This document shows, one piece after another, positions 53,964-63,518 of a DNA stretch of 64,000 nucleotides. Both the position numbers and the translations under genes were made by a program. Every line of letters begins with the position of its first letter. The first letter of the stretch is position 1. Origin of the DNA: Chelativorans salis (GTDB lineage: Bacteria; Pseudomonadota; Alphaproteobacteria; Rhizobiales; Rhizobiaceae); assembly GCF_025336525.1 (NCBI RefSeq), contig NZ_JAOCZP010000001.1:496001-560000 (forward strand), in the 5' to 3' direction. The notes beneath the pieces are model-generated. The model was given only the letters and a program-made list of their open reading frames with translations. It was not told where the DNA came from and ran no database searches.

Positions 53964-54362
53964 CGGGATACCGGGAAACGGGTCGAACACCACGCGCGTC
54001 GACCTTCAATTTTTTGCAAGCCCGGCAGCCGCACCCGTCCACCGGTCATGCGGCGTCATCCGCGCATCGGGAAGATGCGGGCTCAGGCTTTTCGTCTGCG
54101 GCTCAGTGTTCATCGAATGCGTTCCGAGGCTGCTTCGCTTGTGGGGCGAGGTGAGCCGGAGCGCGTCTTATGGGCAAATAAGAAAGGCGACAGTATTCGC
54201 GCCTGGAATCGCTTTCCGCGGACAGGGGCCCTTCCCGAAAAATAGACTCATTTTTCGGAAAGTTTTACGCGTCAACCTGGAAGAGCCACATCCACGGCGC
54301 GCAAACAACGCACTGGTTTCCGTGTCGACGAAGGAGCGAGGATGACCAAGTTCTTGAGGAAC
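53964..54362. other. Gap between small ORF and tRNA-Thr
   Basis: No supported gene. It contains a hairpin CCGAAAAAT (54235-54243) / ATTTTTCGG (54250-54258) with a 6-base loop, about 105 bases downstream of the minus-strand tRNA-Thr, which could end the tRNA transcript although no long T run follows. A plus-strand frame here looks spurious. Confidence 0.45.
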
Positions 54363-54437
<75 letters not shown>

Positions 54438-54562
54438 GCCGGGGATTCGGGCGGCGTTCTGCCATATCGATTGGCGGAGCGCAAGCGCTACCTCCATGAT
54501 ATGGCAACGGACCACGCGGAGCGCCACACCGCGAGCATCCCGGCGTTGCAGGAGAAGCGGAT

Positions 54563-54736
54563 ATGACGGGCAAACGGAAGGACAGCGAGACCAATAGCGA
54601 GCGGGAGAAACGGCTGGCGGCGGAGCTTCGAGCCAACCTCGCGCGGCGGAAGGCGCAGGCGCGCTCGCGCCGCGCCGGCAAGCCGGACGAGCGGGTGGAG
54701 GGCATTCCCGCCGCCGGCAAGGACAAGCAGACGTGA
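54563..54736 (+). CDS. Short basic hypothetical protein upstream of murA
   Basis: A 57-residue protein, MTGKRKDSETNSEREKRLAA then ELRANLARRKAQARSRRAGK, very basic with a helical ELRANLARRKAQAR core. Small proteins with that core occur just upstream of murA in rhizobia, which supports it being real. GGAG precedes the ATG at 54563. It is below 60 codons and easily missed. Function unknown; 122 bases separate it from murA. Confidence 0.65.
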   Translation: MTGKRKDSETNSEREKRLAAELRANLARRKAQARSRRAGKPDERVEGIPAAGKDKQT

Positions 54737-54858
54737 GCTGCACATTCGAAGGCGCCGCTTTGCCGGCGATGCATTTCCTTGAACCCGCTGCAGGCTTGCT
54801 CTAGGACACTCGAACGCGTGACACAGGAGCCGGGGGACAACCCGGGAAAGAGATTTCC

Positions 54859-56148
54859 ATGGACAGCATACGCATCCGCGGGGGCAATGCGCTCAACGGC
54901 ACGATCCCGGTTTCCGGCGCCAAGAATGCGGCACTGCCGCTGATGATTGCATCGTTGCTCACCGACGACACGCTGACGCTCGAAAACGTACCCCACCTCG
55001 CCGATGTGGAACAACTCATCCGCATTCTCGGTAATCACGGCGTCGACTACTCCGTCAATGGACGCCGGGAGAACCAGGACAAGGGATATTCCCGCACCAT
55101 CCACTTCACCGCACGCAGCATCGTCGACACCACCGCCCCCTATGAGTTGGTTTCCAAGATGCGGGCGAGCTTCTGGGTCATCGGGCCGCTTCTGGCGCGC
55201 AGGGGCGAGGCGCGGGTGTCGCTGCCCGGAGGCTGCGCCATCGGCACGCGGCCGGTCGACCTTTTCATCGACGGTTTGCGGGCGCTCGGCGCCGAGATCG
55301 ATATCGAGAGCGGCTACGTGGTGGCCAGAGCGAAGAACGGCCTTATCGGCGCGCGCCACCGCTTCCCGAAGGTCTCCGTGGGCGCCACCCATGTGCTCCT
55401 GATGGCCGCCGCGCTCGCCAAGGGCGAGACCGTGCTGGAAAACGCCGCGCGTGAACCGGAGATCGTCAACCTGGCCGATTGCCTCAACGCCATGGGAGCG
55501 AAGATTTCCGGCGCGGGAACCGCGACCATCACCGTCCAGGGCGTCACCTCCCTTTCCGGCGCGCGCCACCGTATCATCCCCGACCGCATCGAGACGGGCA
55601 CCTATGCGCTGGCCGTCGCCATGGCCGGCGGTGACGTTCTTCTGGAGGGGGCCCGTGCCGATCTCCTGGAATCGGTGCTCGAGGTCATCGAGCAGACCGG
55701 CGCCGAGATCACCCGCGCCAACACCGGCATCCGCGTCAGGCGCAACGGCGCCGGCGTCGAGGCGGTGGACGTGACGACGGAGCCCTTCCCCGGTTTCCCG
55801 ACTGACCTGCAGGCCCAGTTCATGGCGCTGATGACCAGGGCCAGGGGGCAGTCACGCATCACTGAGACGATCTTCGAGAACCGCTTCATGCATGTGCAGG
55901 AACTGGCCCGGCTCGGCGCGCGCATCTCGCTTTCCGGCCAGACGGCGATTGTCGATGGGGTTGGTCAATTGAAGGGTGCGCCGGTCATGGCGACGGACTT
56001 GCGGGCTTCGGTCTCCCTGGTGATCGCCGGTCTCGCTGCGGAGGGCGAAACGCAGGTCAATCGCGTCTACCATCTCGACCGCGGCTTTGAGCGGCTTGAG
56101 GAAAAACTTTCTGGCTGCGGCGCGGAGATCGAGCGCATCTCCGCCTGA
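54859..56148 (+). CDS. murA: UDP-N-acetylglucosamine 1-carboxyvinyltransferase
   Basis: First committed step of peptidoglycan synthesis, adding enolpyruvate to UDP-GlcNAc. The 429-residue product is of normal size. The catalytic loop [14 protein letters not shown] carries Cys126 (the residue blocked by fosfomycin in other bacteria), and [20 protein letters not shown] at the N-terminus plus [14 protein letters not shown] later are typical. Start ATG 54859. The gene begins a long conserved rhizobial run continuing with DUF2948 and hisD. Confidence 0.97.
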   Translation: MDSIRIRGGNALNGTIPVSGAKNAALPLMIASLLTDDTLTLENVPHLADVEQLIRILGNHGVDYSVNGRRENQDKGYSRTIHFTARSIVDTTAPYELVSKMRASFWVIGPLLARRGEARVSLPGGCAIGTRPVDLFIDGLRALGAEIDIESGYVVARAKNGLIGARHRFPKVSVGATHVLLMAAALAKGETVLENAAREPEIVNLADCLNAMGAKISGAGTATITVQGVTSLSGARHRIIPDRIETGTYALAVAMAGGDVLLEGARADLLESVLEVIEQTGAEITRANTGIRVRRNGAGVEAVDVTTEPFPGFPTDLQAQFMALMTRARGQSRITETIFENRFMHVQELARLGARISLSGQTAIVDGVGQLKGAPVMATDLRASVSLVIAGLAAEGETQVNRVYHLDRGFERLEEKLSGCGAEIERISA

Positions 56149-56252
56149 AACGGCCCCTCGACTGGGAACGCTGAACAGCGGCGCGCCGTTTCGCAGGCAC
56201 AACAACCGTACGATCGGCGGCACGCCGCTATGTGGATGACGTGGGAGTATAG

Positions 56253-56693
56253 ATGGATCTTTTGAAGCTGGCCGCCCTCGATGACGAAGATCTGAGCATC
56301 ATCTCCGCGCATGTCCAGGACGCGGTGTTGAAGGTCGGCGACCTGGTGTATCAGAAACGGGAGAAGCGCTTCGCCCTGGCGATGAACCGTTTTGCCTGGG
56401 AGAAGGAGAAACGCGGCCTGTTTCGCCGCGAGCCCCACGAACGGCGGCGCAGCGTTTTGCATTTCGACCGCGTTCTCTCAGCCCGCACGGCCGGCATCGA
56501 CAAGACCAAGCCAGACGAGGTGCTGTCGCTCTTAACGATCAATTTTGTGCCGGACGTGACGCCGTCGGGCACGGTGGAGCTTATCTTCTCCGGCGACGCG
56601 GCCATCCACCTCGAGGTGGAATGCATCGAGGCGCGGCTGAGCGACCTGGGCGCGGCGTGGGAAACGCCGGTGCGCCCGCGCCATGGCGCATGA
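56253..56693 (+). CDS. DUF2948 family protein
   Basis: A 146-residue alphaproteobacterial protein, starting MDLLKLAALDDEDLSIISAH and including YQKREKRFALAMNRFAWEKE and VLHFDRVLSARTAGID. It is normally found between murA and hisD, as here, but its function is unknown. The order murA-DUF2948-hisD is conserved, so a shared transcript is likely. No signal or membrane segment. Its stop is ten bases before the hisD ATG. Confidence 0.88.
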   Translation: MDLLKLAALDDEDLSIISAHVQDAVLKVGDLVYQKREKRFALAMNRFAWEKEKRGLFRREPHERRRSVLHFDRVLSARTAGIDKTKPDEVLSLLTINFVPDVTPSGTVELIFSGDAAIHLEVECIEARLSDLGAAWETPVRPRHGA

Positions 56694-56703
56694 GGAGCTT
56701 CCG

Positions 56704-57996
56704 ATGACCACTAGACTGTCCACGGCGGACGCCGATTTCGAGGCCCGCTTCTCGGCCTTTCTTGTGACCAAGCGGGAGGCATCCGAGGAGGTCGACGCGA
56801 CGGTGCGCGACATCATCACACGCGTGCGCACCGAAGGCGACGCGGCGGTGGCCGAGTATACACGCCGCTTCGACCGATTCGACATCGCCAAGGCCGGCAT
56901 GCGGGTGGAGCGCGCCGAGATCGAGGCCGCCTACGAAGACGCCGACGAAGATACCTTGAAAGCCCTGCGGCTGGCGCGCGAGCGCATCGAGGCACACCAC
57001 CGCCGGCAGGTTCCCGCCGACTTGCGCTACAGGGACCCGCTCGGCGTCGAGCTCGGCTGGCGCTGGACGCCCATTCCCGCCGTCGGTCTCTACGTGCCGG
57101 GCGGCCTGGCGAGCTATCCGAGCTCCGTTCTCATGAACGCGGTGCCGGCGGTTGTGGCCGGTGTGGAGCGCGTGGCGATGGCGGTGCCGACACCCGACGG
57201 TAAGCTCAACCCGCTGGTGCTGGTGGCGGCGGATCTCGCCGGCGTCAGTGAGATATTCCGCATTGGCGGCGCCCAGGCAATCGCCGCCTTCGCCTACGGC
57301 ACGGAAACCGTTTCCGCCGTCGATAAGATCGTTGGTCCGGGTAACGCCTATGTGGCGGCCGCCAAGCGGCAGGTCTTCGGCCAGGTGGGCATCGACATGA
57401 TCGCCGGACCGTCGGAGGTGCTGGTAGTCGCGGACGGCGATAACGATCCCGAGTGGATCGCCGCCGACCTCCTGGCCCAGGCCGAGCACGACACGGCGGC
57501 ACAGTCGATCCTGATGACCGATGATGCCGATTTCGCCGATGCGGTGGAAGCGGCAGTCGAGAGGCAGCTGAAGACCCTTTCGCGCAGCAAGATCGCCGCC
57601 GCCAGCTGGCGCGATTTCGGCGCCGTCGTGCTGGTCCGCAGCTTTGAGGAAGTGCCGGGGCTGGTGGACCGCATCGCGCCGGAGCACCTGGAGCTTGCGA
57701 CCGAGGAGGCGGAAAACCTGCTCACGCGCATCCGCAACGCTGGGGCCGTCTTCCTCGGCCGGCACACGCCGGAGGCGATCGGCGACTATGTCGGCGGTTC
57801 GAACCACGTGCTGCCGACGGCCCGCTCGGCACGCTTCTCCTCCGGGCTTTCGGTCCTCGATTTCGTCAAGCGCATGTCGATCCTGCGGCTCGAGGCCGAG
57901 CAGCTCCACGCGCTGGGCCCGGCGGCAGTGGCGCTTGCCAAGGCGGAAGGGCTGGAGGCCCACGGCCGCTCGGTCTCGACAAGACTCAACCTCTAG
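56704..57996 (+). CDS. hisD: Histidinol dehydrogenase
   Basis: Catalyses the last two steps of histidine synthesis, histidinol to histidine with NAD+. The 430-residue product has VPGGLASYPSSVLMNAVPA, the VDKIVGPGNAYVAAAKRQVF block, GPSEVLVVAD, and APEHLELATEEAENLL with catalytic and zinc-binding histidines. I take ATG 56704 after GAGGAGCTTCCG; a start at 56683 is in frame but overlaps DUF2948. It lies ahead of the UPF0262 gene as in most rhizobia. Confidence 0.96.
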   Translation: MTTRLSTADADFEARFSAFLVTKREASEEVDATVRDIITRVRTEGDAAVAEYTRRFDRFDIAKAGMRVERAEIEAAYEDADEDTLKALRLARERIEAHHRRQVPADLRYRDPLGVELGWRWTPIPAVGLYVPGGLASYPSSVLMNAVPAVVAGVERVAMAVPTPDGKLNPLVLVAADLAGVSEIFRIGGAQAIAAFAYGTETVSAVDKIVGPGNAYVAAAKRQVFGQVGIDMIAGPSEVLVVADGDNDPEWIAADLLAQAEHDTAAQSILMTDDADFADAVEAAVERQLKTLSRSKIAAASWRDFGAVVLVRSFEEVPGLVDRIAPEHLELATEEAENLLTRIRNAGAVFLGRHTPEAIGDYVGGSNHVLPTARSARFSSGLSVLDFVKRMSILRLEAEQLHALGPAAVALAKAEGLEAHGRSVSTRLNL

Positions 57997-58005
57997 GACA
58001 TCGGC

Positions 58006-58491
58006 ATGGGCGAGCGGAATTCCGGCAATGCGCGCCTGATCGATGTGGAGCTTGACGAAACGGTCGGCCGCGCTGCGCCGGATATCGAGCATGAGCGCGC
58101 CGTCGCCATTTTCGACCTTGTGGAGGAAAACCGCTTTCATCCCGTCGGCGACGAGGCCGGCGGCCCCTACCGGCTGAAAATCTCCCTCGTCGACGCGCGC
58201 CTCGTCCTCAACGTGACGCGCGAAAGCGGCGAGGCGGTCGTCACGCATATCCTCTCGCTGACGCCCTTTCGGCGCATCGTCAAGGATTACTTCCTCATCT
58301 GCGAGAGCTACTACCAGGCCATCCGCTCGGCAACGCCGAGCCAGATCGAGGCCATCGACATGGGCCGGCGCGGCCTGCACAACGAGGGTTCGCAGACGCT
58401 GATGGACCGACTGGCCGGTAAGATCGACGTCGATTTCGACACGGCGCGGCGGCTCTTCACACTGGTCTGCGTGCTGCATTGGCGGGGGTGA
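58006..58491 (+). CDS. UPF0262 family protein
   Basis: A 161-residue conserved protein of unknown function, reading [20 protein letters not shown] near the N-terminus and [20 protein letters not shown] in the middle. It is always found between hisD and a low-molecular-weight phosphatase in rhizobia, as here. No membrane segment or signal. Start ATG 58006, nine bases after the hisD stop, so cotranscription is very likely. Confidence 0.92.
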   Translation: MGERNSGNARLIDVELDETVGRAAPDIEHERAVAIFDLVEENRFHPVGDEAGGPYRLKISLVDARLVLNVTRESGEAVVTHILSLTPFRRIVKDYFLICESYYQAIRSATPSQIEAIDMGRRGLHNEGSQTLMDRLAGKIDVDFDTARRLFTLVCVLHWRG

Positions 58492-58496
58492 CGGCG

Positions 58497-58988
58497 ATGT
58501 CGCAGCCTCAGGCCGAGCCGGCCGACGGGAAGGGCGGGAAAACGGGCGGTGGGCCGGCTTCGGTATTGTTCCTGTGCGGGCGCAATTCCATCCGCTCGCC
58601 CATGGCCGAGCTACTGGCCAGGCAGGTGCTGCCGAAATCCACCTTCATCGCTTCGGCCGGCGTCCGGCCCGGCGAGCGCGATCCGTTCGTCGATGCCGTC
58701 CTTGCGGAAGAGAACCTGACGCTGGGCGACTGGCGCCCACGTACGCTGGAAGAACTCGAAGACAGCTACTTCGACCTCGTCGTCACGCTGGCGCCGGAGG
58801 CCCACCACTCCGCACTGGAACTGACGCGTTCCATGGCCGTTGAGGTGGAGTACTGGCCGACGCTCGACCCTTCCGTCGTCGAGGGCACGCGCGAGCAGAT
58901 TCTTTCGGCCTACCGGGACGTCCGCGACGGCCTGGCACAGCGGATCGCCCGGCGCTTTGGCGGCGAGACCGCCACCCACGTTCGTTGA
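58497..58988 (+). CDS. Low-molecular-weight phosphatase family protein
   Basis: A 163-residue LMW phosphatase-fold protein with the loop [18 protein letters not shown] near residue 30, a Cx5R variant (CGRNSIRS) in place of the classical CxGNxCRS. This is the subgroup encoded next to UPF0262 and infA in rhizobia; activity as an arsenate reductase or tyrosine phosphatase is not implied by position. I take ATG 58497 after GGGGG; a TTG at 58479 is an alternative. The stop is 106 bases before infA. Confidence 0.87.
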
Positions 58989-59094
58989 ACAAGCTTGCGT
59001 GAGTACGGGCGAATGGGCTAGGTTCCGCGCGATTTCGGCCGGCGTGGGTGCAAAAGCCCTACGCGGCCGTTCCTATGTCAAAAGAAGGTATCGG

Positions 59095-59313
59095 ATGCCG
59101 AAGGAAGAAGTTCTTGAATTTCCAGGGGTGGTCACGGAGTTGCTGCCCAACGCCATGTTCCGCGTGAAATTGGAAAACGAACACGAAATCATCGCCCATA
59201 CGGCCGGCCGTATGCGCAAGAACCGGATTCGCGTTTTGACCGGCGACAAGGTGCTGGTGGAGATGACGCCCTACGACCTGACCAAGGGTCGTATCACCTA
59301 CCGCTTCAAATAA
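59095..59313 (+). CDS. infA: Translation initiation factor IF-1
   Basis: The 72-residue IF-1, an S1-like OB-fold protein that binds the ribosomal A site during initiation. Reading [20 protein letters not shown] then [20 protein letters not shown], followed by [14 protein letters not shown], it is nearly invariant. Start ATG 59095 follows AAGGT. It lies upstream of maf and yacG in the standard rhizobial order. Confidence 0.98.
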
Positions 59314-59342
59314 CCGGCCCCGGCCGCGCCGGCAGGAGTGTG

Positions 59343-59972
59343 ATGAGCGCGCTGAAGAAACTCGTCCTGGCCTCCGGTTCGCCGCGGCGCGTGGAACTCC
59401 TGCAGCAGGCGGGTATCGAGCCCGACCGCCTTCTCCCCGCCGAGATCGACGAGACACCGCTGAAGGCCGAGCATCCCCGCTCGCTGGCCAAGCGGCTTTG
59501 CCGTGCCAAGGCGGAGAAGGCACTGGAGCGGCTGAAGAAGAGCGGCGAAGCGGATGATGCGTTCGTGATGGCGGCCGACACCGTGGTAGCGGTCGGCCGG
59601 CGCATCCTGCCCAAGGCGGAGACGGTCGATGAAGCGTCGAACTGCCTGAGGCTTCTGTCCGGCCGCTCACATCGCGTCTATACCGGCATCTGCCTGTTCA
59701 CGCCCGCCGGCAAGCTGCGCCACAAGCTGGTGGAGACGCGCGTGCGCTTCAAGCGGCTTTCACGCGAGGAACTCGAGAGCTACCTCGCCTCCGGCGAGTG
59801 GCGCGGCAAGGCCGGCGGCTATGCCATCCAGGGCCTGGCCGGCACCTTCATCGTCAAGCTCGTAGGCTCCTACTCGAACGTGGTCGGCCTGCCGCTCTAC
59901 GAGACCGTCAGCCTGTTGACGGCGGACGGCTATAAGGTGCATTTCAACTGGCTTTCGGGAACTCGCGTCTGA
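59343..59972 (+). CDS. maf: Maf-like nucleotide pyrophosphatase
   Basis: Hydrolyses non-canonical or modified nucleoside triphosphates (dTTP/UTP-type activity in relatives). The 209-residue product has the N-terminal [34 protein letters not shown] in the middle and [14 protein letters not shown] towards the C-terminus. Start ATG 59343 follows GGAG. It overlaps nothing and lies 29 bases after infA and three before yacG. Confidence 0.93.
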   Translation: MSALKKLVLASGSPRRVELLQQAGIEPDRLLPAEIDETPLKAEHPRSLAKRLCRAKAEKALERLKKSGEADDAFVMAADTVVAVGRRILPKAETVDEASNCLRLLSGRSHRVYTGICLFTPAGKLRHKLVETRVRFKRLSREELESYLASGEWRGKAGGYAIQGLAGTFIVKLVGSYSNVVGLPLYETVSLLTADGYKVHFNWLSGTRV

Positions 59973-59975
59973 ACA

Positions 59976-60179
59976 ATGCCGAACAACGTGCCGGACAAGA
60001 TCACGCCGCTGAGACCCAAGCGCCCCTGCCCCGAGTGCGGCAAGCCGTCGGAGCGCGCGTTCTATCCCTTCTGCTCCAAGCGCTGCAAGGAGATCGACCT
60101 CAACCGCTGGTTTTCAGGCGCCTATGTCATCCCCGGCCGTCCCACCGAGGACGGCGACGACGAGCCGCCTTCCGAATAG
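59976..60179 (+). CDS. yacG: DNA gyrase inhibitor YacG
   Basis: A 67-residue zinc protein with [10 protein letters not shown] and [20 protein letters not shown], the four zinc cysteines of YacG, which binds GyrB in E. coli. Start ATG 59976. It ends the infA-maf-yacG cluster; no tRNA gene was found in the 183 bases that follow, which contain only the upstream region of the lipoprotein gene. Confidence 0.94.
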   Translation: MPNNVPDKITPLRPKRPCPECGKPSERAFYPFCSKRCKEIDLNRWFSGAYVIPGRPTEDGDDEPPSE

Positions 60180-60362
60180 GCATGAAGATGATGTGGATCG
60201 TCTGTTCCTCCCGCCTTGCCACACGCAACTTAAACTTGTAGACGTGATTCCCCGTCCACCCGCGTGTGTGGTCAATTGCCGGTTTACGGCAACTGCCGAT
60301 GTCGGCTGAACATCCATGCCGAAAGCTGGCCGTCGAAATTTCGTAGAACCAAGGGGTTTACC

Positions 60363-60959
60363 ATGCCTTCCAAGCTGATTACCGCCGTATCCGCCCTCGC
60401 CCTGCTTAGCCTCGCCGCCTGCAGCAAAGAGGAAGAGAAGGCGCCCGAGACGACCGCGGATCAGGTCGAGGAGACTGTCGGGGAGGCCGAGGGCACTGAG
60501 GTGGTGCCGGAAGAGGAGGCCGAGGTTGCGCCGGAGGAGACCGCCACAGACGCCGCGGAGTCCGACAAGGATGCCATGGCGGACACCGAGGACACCGCCG
60601 AGACAGCGGAACCGGAAGGCAATCCAGTCGAATCGGTAATCGATGCCGCCGGGCAGGAGGCCAGCGACCGGCTGGATGCCGTCAAGGAGTCGATAAACGA
60701 GGCCACCGGCGGCGGCGAGGCTCTTAACGCGGTATTCGACGACGCCAAGGAGAAGATGGGCGGCCAGATCGATTCCCTCAAGGATTCGATCAACAAGGCC
60801 ACCGGCAACGCCACAGATGCCGCGGAGGACACCGCTGCCGAGGCCGAAAATGCCGCCGAGGTCGATGACACGAGCGCTGAGGCCGAAGATACCGCCGCCG
60901 AGGCGGAGGAGCCGGCCGCGGAGACGGCGGACGACGAGACGCAGACGGACGGCAACTGA
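60363..60959 (+). CDS. Acidic repetitive lipoprotein of unknown function
   Basis: A 198-residue exported lipoprotein: ITAVSALALLSLAACSKEEE gives a lipobox with Cys20. The mature part is dominated by Glu, Ala, Asp and Thr with few hydrophobic residues. Two copies of a DxxKxSIN(E/K)ATG unit (near residues 108-118 and 138-148) separate long acidic stretches. Such proteins may be flexible envelope or surface proteins. No partner gene is evident; a terminator for the opposite strand follows. Composition is high GC like the neighbours. Confidence 0.75.
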   Translation: MPSKLITAVSALALLSLAACSKEEEKAPETTADQVEETVGEAEGTEVVPEEEAEVAPEETATDAAESDKDAMADTEDTAETAEPEGNPVESVIDAAGQEASDRLDAVKESINEATGGGEALNAVFDDAKEKMGGQIDSLKDSINKATGNATDAAEDTAAEAENAAEVDDTSAEAEDTAAEAEEPAAETADDETQTDGN

Positions 60960-61010
60960 GACCTGCATTCCTTCTCAGGTCCCTTCAGCCCCTCGCCGAA
61001 GGCGAGACAT

Positions 61011-61040
61011 AAAAAAAGCCCGGTTCACAAGGAACCGGGC
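61011..61040 (-). terminator. Rho-independent terminator for the DUF1127 gene
   Basis: On the minus strand, GCCCGGTTC/GAACCGGGC (61018-61026 and 61032-61040) with a 5-base loop is followed by TTTTTTT (61017-61011). It ends the DUF1127 transcript and may partly stop plus-strand transcription of the lipoprotein gene. Confidence 0.85.
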
Positions 61041-61108
61041 AATGTGCAGGCAAGCCGGGGGGAACCGGCGCGATGGGAGTGAATGCCTGCATTGGGAGAT
61101 GAAAGCTG

Positions 61109-61390
61109 TTAGGGTCCGCGGCGCATCATGGCTTCGGCCTTGGCGCGGGTCCGGGTGATCTCCTGCAGACGCCGGATCGGATCATCCAGCACCGGCCCTT
61201 CGTAAGCCTGCATGATATCCTCGCGGCTGAGGCCGATATCCCGAAGCTCCCAGTCGGAAAGGTGGTTCAGTTGGCGCATGGCGCGGCGGCTTTCCCACAG
61301 GCGCCAGGCTTTAGCGGCCACGCGTGCGAGACGCGCAGCAAATCCCGTCCGGGTGGCGGTGATCGGCAAAGCGGTCCGTTCTGCACGCAT
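61109..61390 (-). CDS. DUF1127 small protein
   Basis: A 93-residue protein with a DUF1127 motif at residues about 38-58: MRQLNHLSDWELRDIGLSRE. The family is linked to phosphate and carbon responses in alphaproteobacteria and related small versions bind RNA. Start ATG 61390 follows AGGAGA. It is divergent from the LysR gene, a recurrent pair in rhizobia, so the LysR protein is its likely regulator. No signal peptide. Confidence 0.88.
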   Translation of the reverse strand: MRAERTALPITATRTGFAARLARVAAKAWRLWESRRAMRQLNHLSDWELRDIGLSREDIMQAYEGPVLDDPIRRLQEITRTRAKAEAMMRRGP

Positions 61391-61568
61391 GGAAATCTCC
61401 TGGCGCTTGGGTTGAAAATCTCCGCCCCTCGGCGGCGCATCCTGAAGACGGCAAAGCATCCCCGCGGCGAAAACTTTTGCCGCGGCGGAATGCCCTTCCG
61501 TCCGTCTTCTGGAACAATCCGTTTCTCCCACAAGCGCATTGATTAGTCGAACGAATGTTTTTAATCTT

Positions 61569-61591
61569 TTCCATCAAATTTCATGATGGAA
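61569..61591. promoter_or_regulatory. Inverted repeat overlapping the LysR ribosome site
   Basis: TTCCATCA (61569-61576) and TGATGGAA (61584-61591) form a perfect 8-base inverted repeat with a 7-base spacer. The right arm contains the GGAA of the ribosome-binding site ahead of ATG 61600, so it could be an autoregulatory operator or a hairpin that masks translation. Confidence 0.5.
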
Positions 61592-61599
61592 GAAGAGCC

Positions 61600-62556
61600 A
61601 TGGCAGCCCCACTCGATCTCGACCAGCTCAACACATTCATCGCCATTGCTGATACCGGCAGCTTTACGCGTGCAGCCGAAGAGGTGCACCGTACCCAGTC
61701 AGCCGTCTCCATGCAGATGCGGCGCCTCGAAGAGCGCATCGGCAAGCCGCTCTTTGAGAAGGACGGGCGCACCAACCGGCTGACGGAGGAGGGCGAGCGG
61801 CTGCTGCTCTACGCCCGCCAGTTGCTCCGGCTCAACCGGGAGACGCTGGCCGCCTTCGACGATGCGAGCCTGGAAGGCCATATCCGCATCGGCATGCCGG
61901 ACGATTATGCCGAGCGCTTCCTGCCGGAGATCATGGCGCGCTTCTCGCGCTCCAACCCGCGGGTGGAGCTGTCGGTGCTGTGCGAACCGACGCCGAACCT
62001 GGTGCATCACGTGCGTAACGGCAATCTCGACATCGCCCTTCTGACCGACGACGACGTATCGGAGGTGGTGCGGCGGGAGCCGCTGTTGTGGGTTGGCTCG
62101 ACCAACCATTCCACCCATGAGCGCGAGATCCTGCCGATGGCCTTCGGCCGGCCGACCTGTTCCTGGCGCCGGGCCGCCTGCGAGGCGCTGTCCGAGATCA
62201 ACCGCGAATACCGCGTGCTCTTCACCAGCTTCTCGGCGACGGTAATCACGGCGGCGGTGCTTTCGGGAGTGGCGGTCTCCGTGCTGCCGGAATGTGCGCT
62301 TCGGCCCGGCATGCGGGTCCTCGGCGAGCACGAGGGTTTCCCTCCCCTGCCCGACTGCCGCATCGGCATCCTGCGCGGCCGCACCAGCCAGACCGAAGTC
62401 GCGGAGGCGCTGGCCCGCCACATCACCGAAAGCCTGGACAACATCACCGTGCCGCTCGCCACGGAGGAGGCGGAGGGTTTCGACTTCGCCACGCTGTCCC
62501 ACCGCATGCGGCGCGGCAAGCGGCTGCGGCCGAGCCAAGTGCTGCCAGGGTGGTGA
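61600..62556 (+). CDS. LysR-family transcriptional regulator
   Basis: A 318-residue regulator with the N-terminal helix-turn-helix FIAIADTGSFTRAAEEVHRT and QSAVSMQMRRLEERIGKPLF, and a C-terminal substrate-binding domain. Start ATG 61600 follows GGAAGAAGAG. It faces the DUF1127 gene. An inverted repeat covers its ribosome site. The C-terminal tail is arginine- and lysine-rich (HRMRRGKRLRPSQ), slightly long for the family. Ligand unknown. Confidence 0.9.
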   Translation: MAAPLDLDQLNTFIAIADTGSFTRAAEEVHRTQSAVSMQMRRLEERIGKPLFEKDGRTNRLTEEGERLLLYARQLLRLNRETLAAFDDASLEGHIRIGMPDDYAERFLPEIMARFSRSNPRVELSVLCEPTPNLVHHVRNGNLDIALLTDDDVSEVVRREPLLWVGSTNHSTHEREILPMAFGRPTCSWRRAACEALSEINREYRVLFTSFSATVITAAVLSGVAVSVLPECALRPGMRVLGEHEGFPPLPDCRIGILRGRTSQTEVAEALARHITESLDNITVPLATEEAEGFDFATLSHRMRRGKRLRPSQVLPGW

Positions 62557-62658
62557 GACAGACCGCCTTGGCGGCCACCGTTTGAGCAAGATCGATCAAA
62601 TGCGGCTCCGAAAACCCCTCCATGATCGCGCCCGTTGGTGAATGGGAGCACGCGAGAA

Positions 62659-63501
62659 ATGAGCACGGTCGCCAAAACGGTCTGGTTCATCGAGAGCCAA
62701 TTCGGCCGGTGTCCGAGCCTCGACGACATCGCCGCGGCCTGCGGCACGAGCCGGTTCCATCTGAGCCGCAGCTTCAGGCTAGCCACCGGCCTGCCGGTGA
62801 TGGCTTACGCCAGAGGACGCCGGCTGACCGAGGCTTACAAGGCCCTTTCCAGTGGCGCGCCGGGCATTCTCGCTGTCGCGCTTGAGGCCGGATACAGCTC
62901 CCACGAAGCCTTCACCCGCGCCTTTCACGACCAGTTCGGGGCAACTCCCGAAGAGGTTCGCAGAGGGCGGACAGTGGATACGAAACTGCTTGTGGAGCCG
63001 ATCAGAATGGACAACGCGACGAACATCACCCTTAAAGAGCCGCGCCTCGAAAAGCGGGAGGCGATGACAATCGCCGGGCTGGGCAGCCGGTTCCGGCTCG
63101 ATGAGACTCAGAACATCCCGGCGTTGTGGCAGAAGTTCCAGGAGTTCGAGGGCAGCCTCGGCGAAATCCCGGGCCTCTGGTACGGCGTATGCGGGGAATG
63201 GAACGACAGCCGGGAAGACTTCCTGTACATGGCCGGGGTGGGCGTCACCCGCACCGACGGGCTGCCGCCGGAACTCACCGTCTACCGCTTTCCCGCCCAG
63301 ACCTACCTGGTCTTCAGCCACGACCGTCACATCTCGGAGCTGCATCAGACCATGGACGCCATCTTCGGGTGCTATCTGCCCGAGCACGGCTACGATGCCA
63401 TCCGGATGGGAACCTATTTCGAGCTCTACGACGAAAAGTTCAACCCCGTGACAGGGCTCGGTGGGCTTGAATTGTGGATGCCGGTGGCGAAAGACCGCTG
63501 A
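62659..63501 (+). CDS. AraC-type regulator fused to a GyrI-like domain
   Basis: A 280-residue regulator. The AraC DNA-binding domain is at the N-terminus (LDDIAAACGTSRFHLSRSFR; VALEAGYSSHEAFTRAFHD), followed by a GyrI-like effector domain from about residue 125 (NITLKEPRLEKREAMTIAGL; YRFPAQTYLVFSHDRHISEL). This is the architecture of Rob- or BmrR-like regulators that sense small amphipathic or toxic compounds. Start ATG 62659 after GGGAG. A separate GyrI-like gene follows 17 bases downstream. Confidence 0.92.
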   Translation: MSTVAKTVWFIESQFGRCPSLDDIAAACGTSRFHLSRSFRLATGLPVMAYARGRRLTEAYKALSSGAPGILAVALEAGYSSHEAFTRAFHDQFGATPEEVRRGRTVDTKLLVEPIRMDNATNITLKEPRLEKREAMTIAGLGSRFRLDETQNIPALWQKFQEFEGSLGEIPGLWYGVCGEWNDSREDFLYMAGVGVTRTDGLPPELTVYRFPAQTYLVFSHDRHISELHQTMDAIFGCYLPEHGYDAIRMGTYFELYDEKFNPVTGLGGLELWMPVAKDR

Positions 63502-63518
63502 GGCTCGGGGAGGAAAGG

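Noticed and set aside
53850..54245. A 131-codon plus-strand frame before tRNA-Thr
   Set aside because: Basic, low-complexity translation that overlaps an opposite-strand ORF; no evidence of coding.
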